NCBI GenBank assembly: GCA_030141605.1
Contig: JAQGDQ010000216.1
Span: 162,641 to 226,640, forward strand
DNA length: 64,000 bases
Direction of reading: 5' to 3'
Source of the DNA: Tubiluchus corallicola
Lineage: Eukaryota; Priapulida; Priapulimorpha; Priapulimorphida; Tubiluchidae
Position numbers and translations under genes: made by a program. The notes under the pieces are model-generated. The model ran no database searches. It worked only from the letters and a program-made list of their open reading frames with translations, and was not told the DNA's origin. Below, one piece after another: positions 28,669 through 38,318 of the stretch (within the stretch, counting starts at the first letter, position 1; every line of letters starts with the position of its first letter).

Positions 28669-30087
28669 ATGGGTAATACAGGTAAGGTAAGGTTTAAAGT
28701 GAAATTAAGGGAGATATTGGCAGACACTGTAACACCTGTTAGTATTTTTCTGAAAGTACGGGATGTGTATCCCAATTCAATTTTGCTCGAGAGCTCAGAT
28801 TATCATGGGCATGAAAATAGTTACTCTTTTATTGGGATAAGCCCGGAGGCATCGTTTATTGTGGAGAATGGGATGATAAAAAGCACTTTCCCCGGAGAGA
28901 GAGAGGTTGTTGTTCCTGCAGGCAGAAAAGGGGAGGTTGTTGGTAGACTCGATGCATTTTTAAAGTCTTTTGCTCCTGTTAATAGCCCCACAGGTTTTCT
29001 TGCAAGCGGACTGTTTGGGTATGTTAGTTTTGATGGTGTGCAGCACTTTGAAAGCATCAGCTTCAAGAACAGGGTGGAGGAGGAGTGCAGGATCCCGGAT
29101 ATCTGTTATTCATTCTACCGATATATTATTGCAATAAACCATTACCAGAATAAGATACAGCTTGTTGAGAACATTATTGAAGGGGGGAGTTCGGATATTG
29201 ATAAGTTAGAAAGCCTGATTACTAGCCAAAGTTTTGCTTCTTTTCCTTTTGAGGCACAGGGGCAGGAGCATTCCAATGTTACTGATGAGGAGTATATTAG
29301 AATGGTGTCGAAAGGGAAGGAGCACTGTTTTAGGGGCGATGTGTTTCAGATTGTTTTGTCAAGGCAATATTCACAGTCTTTTATTGGAGATGAATTTAAT
29401 GTGTACAGAGCTTTACGCTCTATCAACCCTTCACCATATCTTTTTTATTTTGACTATGGGAGCTACAGAATTTTTGGCTCTTCTCCTGAGGCTCAGCTTC
29501 AGATAGAGAAGGGGAAGGTATCAATTAATCCTATTGCGGGAACTTTTCGCCGCACAGGGAACGATGAACAGGACAAGCAACTTGCCAGGCAACTGTCAAA
29601 TGATCCAAAGGAGAATGCGGAGCATGTTATGCTTGTAGATCTTGCGAGAAATGACCTTAGTCGTAACGCTACAAGAGTAGAGGTTGAGAGCTACAGAGAG
29701 GTGCAATATTTTTCTCATGTTTTGCATCTTGTTTCTAAAGTTACAGGTGAGTTGCCAGATGGGAGTAATCCATTTAAAGTTATGGGGGACTCACTCCCGG
29801 CAGGAACGCTTTCTGGCGCGCCCAAGTTCAGGGCAATGGAGCTGATTGACCATTATGAAAACAGGAATAGAGGGTATTATGGTGGATGTATTGGATTTGT
29901 TGGGTTTAACGGGTATTTCAACCACGCTATTATGATCCGCTCATTCCTAAGCAAAGACAACACGCTTTTTTATCAGGCTGGGGCGGGCATTGTTGCTGAG
30001 TCAAAGGAGGAAATGGAGTTGCAGGAGGTTGAGAACAAGCTTGCAGCTTTAAAAAAGGCGGTAAGGATAGCAGAAAATATTTCGTAA
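28669..30087 (+). CDS. trpE: anthranilate synthase component I
   Basis: This 472-residue enzyme converts chorismate plus ammonia to anthranilate, the first committed step to tryptophan. The tryptophan-binding feedback motif LLESS is at residues 39-43. The chorismate-utilising core has GDVFQIVLSRQY, PSPYLFYFD, SSPEAQ, PIAGTFRR, DLARNDLSR and YYGGCIGF. It begins the operon; trpG follows after 18 bp. I see no tryptophan-rich leader peptide upstream. Confidence 0.96.
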   Translation: MGNTGKVRFKVKLREILADTVTPVSIFLKVRDVYPNSILLESSDYHGHENSYSFIGISPEASFIVENGMIKSTFPGEREVVVPAGRKGEVVGRLDAFLKSFAPVNSPTGFLASGLFGYVSFDGVQHFESISFKNRVEEECRIPDICYSFYRYIIAINHYQNKIQLVENIIEGGSSDIDKLESLITSQSFASFPFEAQGQEHSNVTDEEYIRMVSKGKEHCFRGDVFQIVLSRQYSQSFIGDEFNVYRALRSINPSPYLFYFDYGSYRIFGSSPEAQLQIEKGKVSINPIAGTFRRTGNDEQDKQLARQLSNDPKENAEHVMLVDLARNDLSRNATRVEVESYREVQYFSHVLHLVSKVTGELPDGSNPFKVMGDSLPAGTLSGAPKFRAMELIDHYENRNRGYYGGCIGFVGFNGYFNHAIMIRSFLSKDNTLFYQAGAGIVAESKEEMELQEVENKLAALKKAVRIAENIS

Positions 30088-30105
30088 AGAGAGGGGGTAG
30101 TTAGA

Positions 30106-30672
30106 ATGAAAATATTGATAATAGATAATTACGACTCTTTTACTTATAATCTGTTACATGCATTGAAGCAGTTTAGGGGAGTCGATGTTGTTGTAAAGAG
30201 GAATGATGAGGTGGATATAGAGGAGCCTGCGCAGTATGATAAGATTGTTTTGTCTCCTGGCCCTGGTATTCCTGAAGAGGCAGGGCTTATGCCTGCTGTG
30301 GTGGAGCGGTACACGGGTGTAAAGCCATTTCTTGGGGTGTGTCTGGGACATCAGGCGATAGCGGAAAGGTTTGGGGCAAAGTTGAGAAATATGCACAGTG
30401 TGTTTCATGGGGTAGCAACCTCTATTACTATTTCCAGCAGTACCTATCTGTTTAATGAGTTGCCTGATGTTTTTGAGGTGGGGCGCTATCATTCCTGGGT
30501 TGTTGAGAGAGAAGGGCTTCCGTCCTGTATAGAGGTAACAAGTGTTGACGAAGAGGGGAGAATTATGTCACTAAGGCATAAAGAGTATGATATGCAGGGG
30601 GTACAGTTTCATCCTGAGTCGGTGCTTACCCCTGTTGGAGAAAAGATTCTTAGAAACTGGATTGGGCATTAA
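30106..30672 (+). CDS. trpG: anthranilate synthase component II (glutamine amidotransferase)
   Basis: This 188-residue class I glutamine amidotransferase supplies ammonia to TrpE. The nucleophile Cys79 lies in LGVCLGHQAIAE. The catalytic His169 and Glu171 are in VQFHPESVLTP. SPGPGIPEEAG matches the oxyanion-loop region. It stands 18 bp after trpE and is not fused to trpD as it is in some bacteria. Confidence 0.96.
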   Translation: MKILIIDNYDSFTYNLLHALKQFRGVDVVVKRNDEVDIEEPAQYDKIVLSPGPGIPEEAGLMPAVVERYTGVKPFLGVCLGHQAIAERFGAKLRNMHSVFHGVATSITISSSTYLFNELPDVFEVGRYHSWVVEREGLPSCIEVTSVDEEGRIMSLRHKEYDMQGVQFHPESVLTPVGEKILRNWIGH

Positions 30673-30731
30673 CAGAAGCCTGTGTGTTGATGATATATAG
30701 TTGTTGATTTAAAGATGCATAAAGAGATACA

Positions 30732-31736
30732 ATGAGGTGCAATATGAGGGAGATACTTAGCTATCTGTTTGAGTATAAAAAGCTTTCTTTACAGGAAGCG
30801 GAGGAGGTGCTTCTTAAGGTAACAAAGGGGGAGTATTCTGATGCTGAGATTGCATCATTTGTAACTGTCTTCAATATGCGGGCAGTTAGCATAGATGAGT
30901 TGTCCGGTTTCAGGAATGCTTTGTTAAAAACTTGTCTTCCGATTGATTTTTCCGATTTTAATACTATTGATTTGTGTGGAACCGGGGGGGATGGGAGAGA
31001 CACTTTCAATATTTCCACTTTGAGTGCATTTGTTGTTGCCGGAGCGGGGGAGAAGGTGGCAAAGCACGGAAATTATGGAGCATCATCAAGTTGTGGTTCT
31101 TCAAATGTTATGGAGTATTTGGGGTATCGCTTTGATAGTGATCAGGAGAGACTGAGGAAGGAGCTGGATGTGTGTGGAATAACGTTTCTTCATGCACCAC
31201 TTTTTAATTCTGCTATGAAGAATGTGGCTCAGGTGAGACGTGCTTTGCGGTTAAAGACTTTTTTCAATATACTGGGGCCGATGGTCAACCCCTCCCGTCC
31301 CAAGAACCAGATGGTCGGAGTTTTCAGTCTTGAGCTGGCAAGGATGTATAGCTACTTGTATCAAAAGAGTGATGTAAATTATTGTATTGTACACAGCCTG
31401 GATGGTTATGATGAGGTTTCACTGACAGGCAGCTTTAAGTTGCTCTCAAATAGAGTTGATAGAATAGTGGAGCCTAGCGAGATGGGGTTTTCATCTGTGA
31501 GGCCGGAGGAGTTGGCCGGCAAAGGAGATGTTGCTGGTACAGCAGAGATATTTATGAGTGTGCTAAAGGGGAAGGGTACTAATGCGCAGAACAGCGTTGT
31601 TATTGCAAATTCTGCCTTGGCGATGAGCTGCTATAACAGAGACAGAGATATTGACAGCTATGTTGAGCGCGCGCGTTCATCGCTGTTGGGAGGGAAAGCG
31701 CTTGCGGTCTTTAATAAGCTGATGGGTATGCAGTGA
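30732..31736 (+). CDS. trpD: anthranilate phosphoribosyltransferase
   Basis: This 334-residue enzyme joins anthranilate and PRPP. The glycine-rich PRPP loop GTGGDGRDTFNIST is at residues about 83-96. KHGNYGASSSCGSSNVMEYLG and VRRALRLKTFFNILGPMVNP are the substrate-binding signatures. The annotated ATG at 30732 is followed by a second ATG at 30744, either of which could be used. It is 59 bp after trpG. Confidence 0.95.
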   Translation: MRCNMREILSYLFEYKKLSLQEAEEVLLKVTKGEYSDAEIASFVTVFNMRAVSIDELSGFRNALLKTCLPIDFSDFNTIDLCGTGGDGRDTFNISTLSAFVVAGAGEKVAKHGNYGASSSCGSSNVMEYLGYRFDSDQERLRKELDVCGITFLHAPLFNSAMKNVAQVRRALRLKTFFNILGPMVNPSRPKNQMVGVFSLELARMYSYLYQKSDVNYCIVHSLDGYDEVSLTGSFKLLSNRVDRIVEPSEMGFSSVRPEELAGKGDVAGTAEIFMSVLKGKGTNAQNSVVIANSALAMSCYNRDRDIDSYVERARSSLLGGKALAVFNKLMGMQ

Positions 31737-31781
31737 TGCTTATATGTGTTTTCTTTTGTAGGTTAATTTTAAAATATACTG

Positions 31782-32582
31782 GTGAGAACAATTCTTGATG
31801 AGATAGTGGCGAATCGCCGTAAGGAGGTTGCAGAGCAGAAAGAGAAAATCGGTTTTGCAAGGTTGGAGCAAATGCTTGATTTGTCTTTGCCAACCAATTC
31901 TCTGAGTGATAGTTTGAGAGAGAGAGACGCTTCGGGTATTATTGCAGAGTTTAAGAGAAAGTCTCCTTCAAAGGGGATTATAAATGATAGTGCACTGCCA
32001 TCCAAGGTTGTAAAAGAGTATGTTGATGCCGGCGCAAGTGGTGTTTCTGTTTTAACAGATACAAAGTATTTTGGAGGTACAAACGAGGATTTGAGAGATG
32101 CAAGAGGTAGCAGTCCTCTTACTCCTCTATTGAGGAAGGATTTTATAGTGGACAGGTATCAGGTTATGGAGGCTAGGGTGATAGGGGCAGATGTAATACT
32201 GCTTATTGCCAGTGTATTAGATGGCAGGGAGGTTGTTGATTTAACCACTTTTGCACATGAGGTGGGGCTTGAGGTTTTGCTTGAGGTTCACGATGAAAGA
32301 GAGATGGATAAGATCGATAGTAGTGTGAATATGGTAGGTGTTAATAATAGAAGTCTTAAAGATTTTACGGTTGATGTGGAGCGTTCGGCCAGGCTGGCAG
32401 AGATGTTGCCATCAGATGTGTTGAGGATTTCTGAGAGTGGCATAGATACGGTCGAGATGGTAATGCAGCTACAGGGAGAGGGTTTTAAGGGTTTTTTGAT
32501 GGGTGAGAATTTTATGAGAGGCCTTAGTCCCGGAGAGGAGTGTCGAGGTTTTATTGAGAGGCTGAAAGCTTTGCAGCAGTGA
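31782..32582 (+). CDS. trpC: indole-3-glycerol-phosphate synthase
   Basis: This 266-residue (beta/alpha)8 enzyme decarboxylates and closes the ring of CdRP. It has IIAEFKRKSPSKG (catalytic Lys), SVLTDTKYFGGT, LLRKDFIVDRYQ, EVHDERE, VGVNNRSLKDF and the SESGI phosphate-binding end. The start is GTG at 31782. It is a separate protein here, not fused to trpF. Confidence 0.95.
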   Translation: MRTILDEIVANRRKEVAEQKEKIGFARLEQMLDLSLPTNSLSDSLRERDASGIIAEFKRKSPSKGIINDSALPSKVVKEYVDAGASGVSVLTDTKYFGGTNEDLRDARGSSPLTPLLRKDFIVDRYQVMEARVIGADVILLIASVLDGREVVDLTTFAHEVGLEVLLEVHDEREMDKIDSSVNMVGVNNRSLKDFTVDVERSARLAEMLPSDVLRISESGIDTVEMVMQLQGEGFKGFLMGENFMRGLSPGEECRGFIERLKALQQ

Positions 32583-32631
32583 TTTATGTGTTGTTTTTGA
32601 AGGTTATGGGTTTTTAAGAGTTTATTAAGAT

Positions 32632-33255
32632 ATGGTAGGTGTTAAAGTGTGTGGGATGAGGGATCCGGATAATATCAGGCGACTGGTTGCGCTTAGCCCT
32701 GATTATATTGGGTTTATATTTTACCCGGATTCAGAGAGGTATGTTGGTGAGGTTATTGATGAGGATATACACAGGTTGGTACATTCAGGTATTAAGAAGG
32801 TTGGTGTGTTTGTAGATATGCCTCTTGGAGAGGTGGAGGAGAGGTATAGAGCGAACAGGCTTGATGTTGTACAGCTTCATGGGCATGAAGGGGTGGAGTA
32901 TTGTTCCAGGATTCGGGAGCTGGGTTGTCCTGTGATAAAGGTTTTTAATGTTGGCCTGGGTTTTGATTATGGTATGTTGGCTGGTTATGAGCAGGCTTGT
33001 GATTTTTTTCTGTTTGACACAAAGAGCAATGTGCCCGGAGGATCGGGAAAAAAGTTTGATTGGGATATTCTTAAGGGCTATAAAGGGAAGACTCCTTTTT
33101 TCCTAAGTGGTGGGGTTGTTCCTGATGATCTGGCTACGATTCGGGAGTTTGTGTATCCCATGTTGCATGCTATTGATATAAATAGTGGTTTTGAGGAGAA
33201 GCCGGGAATAAAGGATATTGGTTTAGTGAGAGGCTTTATTGAGGGCCTGTCGTAA
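32632..33255 (+). CDS. trpF: phosphoribosylanthranilate isomerase
   Basis: This 207-residue enzyme carries out the Amadori rearrangement between the TrpD and TrpC steps. VGVKVCGMRDPDNI carries the catalytic cysteine. YIGFIFYPDSERYV, KKVGVFVDM, VVQLHGHEG and the FDTKSNVPGGSGKKFDW aspartate segment are conserved. It follows trpC by 49 bp. Confidence 0.95.
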   Translation: MVGVKVCGMRDPDNIRRLVALSPDYIGFIFYPDSERYVGEVIDEDIHRLVHSGIKKVGVFVDMPLGEVEERYRANRLDVVQLHGHEGVEYCSRIRELGCPVIKVFNVGLGFDYGMLAGYEQACDFFLFDTKSNVPGGSGKKFDWDILKGYKGKTPFFLSGGVVPDDLATIREFVYPMLHAIDINSGFEEKPGIKDIGLVRGFIEGLS

Positions 33256-33292
33256 ATAAGTTATGTGTAGTTTGGTTTGAGAGTAATATGTT

Positions 33293-34513
33293 ATGGGTTA
33301 CCAGGTAGATAGCAAAGGGTACTATGGAAGATTTGGGGGTGCATTTATTCCCGAAATGATGTACCCCAACATAGACGATCTACAAAGCAGGTATTTGCAG
33401 ATCATTAGTGAGGATAGTTTTAAAAGTGAATTTGGGCAGTTGTTGCGTGATTATGCGGGGAGACCGTCTCCTCTTTATTGTTCAGAGCGTCTTTCCGAGC
33501 AGTGTGGGGCCAAGGTCTTTTTGAAAAGGGAGGATCTCAACCACACCGGCTCGCACAAGATAAATAACACAATAGGACAGATACTGCTGGCCTTACGACT
33601 TGGCAAGAGGAGGATAATTGCAGAGACAGGCGCGGGGCAGCACGGTGTTGCTACCGCAACGGTTTGCGCCAGGGTTGGGATTGAGTGTGTTATATATATG
33701 GGTGCTCTTGATATTAGAAGGCAGTTGCCCAATGTGGACAAGATAAAGATGCTGGGAGCTGATGTTCGTCCTGTATATAGTGGAAACCAAACTCTTAAGG
33801 ATGCGACTAATGAGGCTATCAGGGATTGGATAAGCAATCCTGTTGATACCCATTATATAATAGGTTCGGTTGTTGGTCCTCATCCATATCCAGATATGGT
33901 TGCACGGTTTCAGTCGGTGATAAGCGGTGAGATGAAGACACAGCTAAGAGAGCATACAGGCGACGACCTGCCTTCTACAGTTATTGCATGTGTGGGTGGA
34001 GGTAGTAATGCTGCGGGGGCATTTTTTCACTTTGTTGACGAGCCCAATGTTGACTTGATTGCGGTTGAGGCGGCAGGTAAAGGAGTAGGTACCGGAGAGT
34101 CGGCAGCTACAACAGCTTTAGGGGAGATGGGGGTGCTGCACGGGAGTAAGAGCTTGCTGATGCAAACAGATGATGGGCAGGTTGTTGAGCCATATTCTAT
34201 TTCTGCAGGGCTTGATTATCCCGGCATAGGACCGATGCTTGCAAATCTGTATGAGACAGGTAGGGCCAGGTTTCTTAGCGTTACTGACGATGAAGCGTTA
34301 AAGGCGGCTTATAATCTTACGTCCAAAGAGGGTATTATACCTGCACTTGAGTCGGCACATGCGCTGGCGGTGCTGGGTAGACTCAAGTTTAGAGAGAGTG
34401 ATGTGGTGGTGGTAAATATCTCGGGTAGAGGGGATAAGGATATGGAGGCCTATTTGAAATATTTTAAAGAGACAGTGCAAGGTAAAACTGAAGCAAAAAA
34501 GAGGAATAAATGA
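33293..34513 (+). CDS. trpB: tryptophan synthase beta chain
   Basis: This 406-residue PLP enzyme condenses indole and serine. The PLP lysine is in REDLNHTGSHKINN. The catalytic glutamate is in AETGAGQHGVATAT, and CVGGGSNAAG is the phosphate-binding loop. It is TrpB1 type, the alpha-dependent form, in keeping with trpA directly after it. The stop overlaps the trpA start by 4 bp (ATGA). Confidence 0.97.
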   Translation: MGYQVDSKGYYGRFGGAFIPEMMYPNIDDLQSRYLQIISEDSFKSEFGQLLRDYAGRPSPLYCSERLSEQCGAKVFLKREDLNHTGSHKINNTIGQILLALRLGKRRIIAETGAGQHGVATATVCARVGIECVIYMGALDIRRQLPNVDKIKMLGADVRPVYSGNQTLKDATNEAIRDWISNPVDTHYIIGSVVGPHPYPDMVARFQSVISGEMKTQLREHTGDDLPSTVIACVGGGSNAAGAFFHFVDEPNVDLIAVEAAGKGVGTGESAATTALGEMGVLHGSKSLLMQTDDGQVVEPYSISAGLDYPGIGPMLANLYETGRARFLSVTDDEALKAAYNLTSKEGIIPALESAHALAVLGRLKFRESDVVVVNISGRGDKDMEAYLKYFKETVQGKTEAKKRNK

Positions 34514-35304
34514 GTAACCGAATAGATGATCTGTTTAAAAGTCACAAGAGGAGTGTTCTTGCGGTGTATTTTACAGCAGGGTATCCCAGTCTTGCAGATA
34601 CGGCAGGTATAGTTTCGGAGCTGGAAGATAGCGGAGTTGATCTCATAGAGATAGGTGTGCCTTTTTCTGATCCTGTTGCAGACGGATTTGTTATACAGAA
34701 GAGCTCTGATGCAGCTTTAAAGAATGGAATGACACTGAGCCGACTTTTTGAGCAGTTGAAAGGTGTGAGATCAAAAGTGTCTGTTCCACTTGTTATAATG
34801 AGCTATTTTAATCCTGTTTTAAAGTATGGGGTAGAGGAGTTCTGCGAGAAGTGCTGTGAGGTAGGGGTGGATGGCGTAATTCTTCCCGATCTACCACCTG
34901 AAGTGTATCAGGATGAGTACAGGTATATGTTTGAACGGTATGGTCTGTACAATATAATGATGATTACTCCGCAAACATCCGAATGTCGTATACGCGAGAT
35001 TGATAAGATGTCGAGTGGCTTTGTATATATGGTGTCGTCCACATCTACTACCGGAGGGAAGGGGGATATTGAAAGCTGCCAGGAGGAGTACTTCGAGAGA
35101 GTGGAGGCGATGAAGTTATCAACCCCCAGGTTGGTGGGTTTTGGTATATTTGATCATACAACTTTTAGTAACGCATGTAAAAAGGCGAGTGGGGCAATAA
35201 TAGGGAGTGCATTTATTAATGTGTTGTCAGAAGAGGGTGTCAGTCTGCCAAAGGTGATAAGGGAGTTTGTTGTAAAAGTAAGGGGATGTAAAAACGGGGA
35301 GTAG
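34510..35304 (+). CDS. trpA: tryptophan synthase alpha chain
   Basis: This 264-residue enzyme cleaves indole-3-glycerol phosphate to indole, which is channelled to TrpB. The catalytic Glu is in DLIEIGVPFSDPVADG and the catalytic Asp in GVDGVILPDLPPE. FVYMVSSTSTTGGKG resembles the canonical YLLSRAGVTG loop but is modified. The start overlaps trpB by 4 bp, giving translational coupling, and it is the last gene of the operon. Confidence 0.95.
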   Translation: MSNRIDDLFKSHKRSVLAVYFTAGYPSLADTAGIVSELEDSGVDLIEIGVPFSDPVADGFVIQKSSDAALKNGMTLSRLFEQLKGVRSKVSVPLVIMSYFNPVLKYGVEEFCEKCCEVGVDGVILPDLPPEVYQDEYRYMFERYGLYNIMMITPQTSECRIREIDKMSSGFVYMVSSTSTTGGKGDIESCQEEYFERVEAMKLSTPRLVGFGIFDHTTFSNACKKASGAIIGSAFINVLSEEGVSLPKVIREFVVKVRGCKNGE

Positions 35305-35511
35305 TGATGGTGTGAGATTTTCGTAACCCTCATTTTTTATTTATACTAGATATGCCCTTTAAGAATTAATTTTTGTTGAGATAAAAGTTTACTATTTGTA
35401 TATTTTGATCTGGTATACAGTAAAAGCCTCTGGAGTGTTTTAAAAAAGTGTACAGTTTGTATTGACGACTATACAGTTGTTTTTGAAGCAGTGCCTTCTT
35501 TATATAAAAGA

Positions 35512-35566
35512 CGCAAAAGTCAAGCGTGTAAATGCTTTTGATGAAAGTCTACGCTGTCGACTTTGC
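35512..35566 (+). repeat. long imperfect inverted repeat after trp operon
   Basis: The arms CGCAAAAGTCAAGCGT (35512-35527) and ACGCTGTCGACTTTGC (about 35551-35566) are nearly complementary and enclose a 23-bp loop. It lies in the gap 35305-35650 between trpA and the convergent ROK gene. A structural or termination role is possible; no T-tract follows directly. Confidence 0.45.
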
Positions 35567-35602
35567 TACATTTTCAAAACTCACCTTTTGGTAAAAGGCT
35601 CA

Positions 35603-35650
35603 GATAGTGAGAAGATTTTTCGCTGTTTTCTATCAAAAGCCTTTATTATT
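35603..35650. terminator. hairpin between trp operon and ROK gene
   Basis: AAAAGGCT pairs with AAGCCTTT, and inside it GATAG pairs with CTATC, around a loop rich in T. On the plus strand it is followed by ATTATTTTA. It begins right after the stop codon of the minus-strand ROK gene, so it could terminate both transcripts. The long loop makes this tentative. Confidence 0.45.
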
Positions 35651-36787
35651 TTAATGTGCTAAGTGCTCTTCAAAAAATAAACCATTTGCGCCATAGGCGG
35701 CACAAAAGACACCATGTCTTGAGAGCTTTATCTCTGGAAGAGGAGTTTTAAAGTATAAATAGTTTAGTTTTTCATTCACCTTGTCGTTAATGTCCTCAAT
35801 TGGCCAAGTATAGCAGGTCGTTAACTCTCCACCAATAGATATGATTGATGGATTAAAGATGTTAGTTAGCAATGAAATTTCAACAGAAAGGAATTCATTT
35901 ACACTGTCAATAAAGCTTTTTGATACTTTACATCCTCTGTTGTAATTTTTAAAAATTTCCTGTATGCTTGGAGTGCCTTTCTTGTATGGGGGTTCAATTT
36001 TGCGTGTGTTATTTGAGGAGATGTATTCTTCATACCAGCTTTTAATTGTTGGGGGCTCTGATGTTCGCAAGCCTGCTGCTCCATCCGAACCTTTTATAAG
36101 ATGATTGTTCGCTATTATACCGATGCTGATTGTTCCCGAATAGGGGTTGTAGTGAAGATGAACTGCATTTTCATGTGCTTGTGAATTAGGTTCGGGAAAC
36201 CACTTGTTGCCTAAAAGGCCACACTGTGCATCTTTTATAATCCGAACCGGGACATTGATGAGTCGAGTAAGCTCTTCTGCTAATGGGTAGCTATTGACTC
36301 CTAAATAAGGAGAGCCAATAATTTTTAAATGCTTCCGATCAACTACCCCTGCAGTGGCAATTGATAGCTGTATAATTTTGTCCTTAATATCCGGATATTC
36401 GTGTAGGATTTCTTGAAATATCTTACTGATGTGGCAAGCTATGGTGGCTTCAGATAGATCAGAATATACTTTTTCTAATCGAAGAATAATGGCACCTGAA
36501 AAGTCAGACAGGATGCAGCGTAGTTGTGAGCGGATAATCTCAATCCCGAGAAAATACCCGTAGTCCTTTGAGACTTCCCATAGTGTAGGTTTTTTACCAC
36601 CTTTTGCAGTTGTTTTTCCTAGCCCGATCTTTTTTATCAACCTCTCATTTTCTAAATGGCGAAGGATGTAGGACAGAGACGATGGTTTTAGACCGGTAAT
36701 CCTTGCAAGTTCTGCACCAAATATGTGTTTGCGGGTCAATATCAATCTTAGAATGGTTTTGTGGCTATTCTCTTTTAAGGGTAACAT
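35651..36787 (-). CDS. ROK family transcriptional regulator
   Basis: This 378-residue protein has an N-terminal winged helix-turn-helix (residues about 8-60, FGAELARITGLKPSSLSYILRHLENERLI) joined to a ROK sugar-kinase-like domain, so it is probably a sugar-responsive repressor. The ROK domain is degenerate: the usual zinc motif CxCGxxGC is missing, and the ATP motif at IISIGGEL is only partly kept. It probably does not phosphorylate sugar. It is divergent from a second ROK gene, and the shared 309-bp region is likely where one or both bind. Confidence 0.82.
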   Translation of the reverse strand: MLPLKENSHKTILRLILTRKHIFGAELARITGLKPSSLSYILRHLENERLIKKIGLGKTTAKGGKKPTLWEVSKDYGYFLGIEIIRSQLRCILSDFSGAIILRLEKVYSDLSEATIACHISKIFQEILHEYPDIKDKIIQLSIATAGVVDRKHLKIIGSPYLGVNSYPLAEELTRLINVPVRIIKDAQCGLLGNKWFPEPNSQAHENAVHLHYNPYSGTISIGIIANNHLIKGSDGAAGLRTSEPPTIKSWYEEYISSNNTRKIEPPYKKGTPSIQEIFKNYNRGCKVSKSFIDSVNEFLSVEISLLTNIFNPSIISIGGELTTCYTWPIEDINDKVNEKLNYLYFKTPLPEIKLSRHGVFCAAYGANGLFFEEHLAH

Positions 36788-37012
36788 GGATATGTAAATT
36801 CAGTGATTAAGTAAACATACAGAAAAATGTGCTCCAGAAAATATAGTGGGGTTGATTTTTCAGGTCCGACATGATAGAGATTGGGGTTGTTTTACTGCTG
36901 AGTAGGGTCTTATTTTAACGTTTTTTTATAAAATGGACTTTTAATATGAAGGCTACTAGGAGTGTGGTTAAGGGATGTGGTCTAGGTTACAGGTAAATCC
37001 TAGTAGGCAATG

Positions 37013-37044
37013 TTAAAAATATTTTAAAAATATATTAAAAATAT
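37013..37044 (+). promoter_or_regulatory. three 11-bp-phased direct repeats between ROK genes
   Basis: TTAAAAATAT occurs three times, at 37013-37022, 37024-37033 and 37035-37044, exactly 11 bp apart. A-tracts repeated once per helical turn can bend DNA, and phased half-sites can hold a regulator. It lies 53 bp before the GTG of the plus-strand ROK gene. The gap 36788-37096 has no gene. Confidence 0.55.
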
Positions 37045-37096
37045 CTTATGTATTCTTAAAAAAATTAGTAAAATTGTGTCGTAATAAATTGCTGAA

Positions 37097-38308
37097 GTGA
37101 AACACTTATTCGAAAATACTTTACTTAAAGAAAAAGATCGTCGGCAAAACCATCAACAGGTGAAGTTGATACAAATACTTTCTAAAAGTAGTTCACCGCT
37201 TACTGTATATGATTTCAGTAAAGGGTTGGAAATGAGTATTCCGACATGTGCTAGGTTGATTAATGACTTGGTTGAAGAAGGTATTGTTGTAACTCAAGGA
37301 AAAAGGGAGACGGAAAGCGGGAGAAGGCCACTGCTATATAGTCTTAATAAGATAAACCTTTTTTCGGTTGGTGTGGAAATATTACTAAAGAAGGTTACTG
37401 TTGGTATCGTTGACTTTAGTTTAGGTGTAAATTATTATAAGCAGAAGAAGGATTTTGTTCTAGAAGATACGCAGGATTGTTTGGATGAGGTTATCTCATT
37501 TGTTGAAGAAAGCATATTGAATTCCGAAATTTCTCATGAAAAGCTTCTTGGAATGGGAGTTGGGTTAACTGGAAGGGTTAACATAGAAACTGGGGAGTCT
37601 TTAAGTTATTTTACATTTCTGGATTGTTCATTGGCTGAATATATGTCGAATAAGTTTGACTTACCTGTTTTTTTAAATAATGATACACGGTGTTATGGAC
37701 AGGCAGAAAAAATAGTTGGGAAAGCCAAGGATGTTAAAAATGCGATTGTAATTAATTTAAGTCGAGGGTTAGGTACCACTTTGATAATAAATGATGCTAT
37801 TGTAAACGGTGGTCATGGTTACGCCGGGGAGCTTGGCCATATGCAATTTGGGGATAGTGATAAAATGTGTATTTGCGGGAAAAGAGGATGTCTGGGAAAT
37901 GATGTTTCGGGATTTGCTCTGGAAGAAGCATTTAATGATGCTGTATCTAGGGGAGGTCTGTCTCTGTTAACTGATGTACAAAAAGGAGAAAACATCGCTT
38001 ATGACGATATTCTTGAATCAGCTTTAAAAGGGGATTCACTGCCCATTCAACTTATTCAGGAGCTAGGAGTAAAGCTGGGGAAAGCTTTAGGCAATATAAT
38101 TAACCTTTTGAATACGGAGTTAATCATCATTGGTGGTAAATTTTCTAAGCTGCGAGGACTTCTGGGTGGATCAATAAAGGCCGGAATGATAAATACGGCA
38201 TTAGTCAACCCATTAGCCGATTGCGAGATTGAGTTTTCAGAACTGGGGGAGCTTGCGGGTCTCAAAGGGGCAGGATTATTGGTTTATGAACATTACAAAC
38301 TGATTTAA
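37097..38308 (+). CDS. ROK family regulator with intact zinc motif
   Basis: This 403-residue protein also has an N-terminal winged helix-turn-helix (residues about 15-60, LTVYDFSKGLEMSIPTCARLINDLVEEGIV) and a ROK domain. Unlike its neighbour it keeps the zinc motif CICGKRGC near residue 260, the GHGYAGELGHMQ segment, and the NNDTRCYGQAE substrate region. It may bind, and perhaps phosphorylate, its sugar ligand. The start is GTG at 37097. It probably controls the catabolic genes that follow. Confidence 0.82.
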   Translation: MKHLFENTLLKEKDRRQNHQQVKLIQILSKSSSPLTVYDFSKGLEMSIPTCARLINDLVEEGIVVTQGKRETESGRRPLLYSLNKINLFSVGVEILLKKVTVGIVDFSLGVNYYKQKKDFVLEDTQDCLDEVISFVEESILNSEISHEKLLGMGVGLTGRVNIETGESLSYFTFLDCSLAEYMSNKFDLPVFLNNDTRCYGQAEKIVGKAKDVKNAIVINLSRGLGTTLIINDAIVNGGHGYAGELGHMQFGDSDKMCICGKRGCLGNDVSGFALEEAFNDAVSRGGLSLLTDVQKGENIAYDDILESALKGDSLPIQLIQELGVKLGKALGNIINLLNTELIIIGGKFSKLRGLLGGSIKAGMINTALVNPLADCEIEFSELGELAGLKGAGLLVYEHYKLI

Positions 38309-38318
38309 ATATATAAAC

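Noticed and set aside
35462-35662. 66-codon frame between trpA and the ROK gene
   Set aside because: It spans a long inverted repeat and a hairpin, and has no homology-like features.
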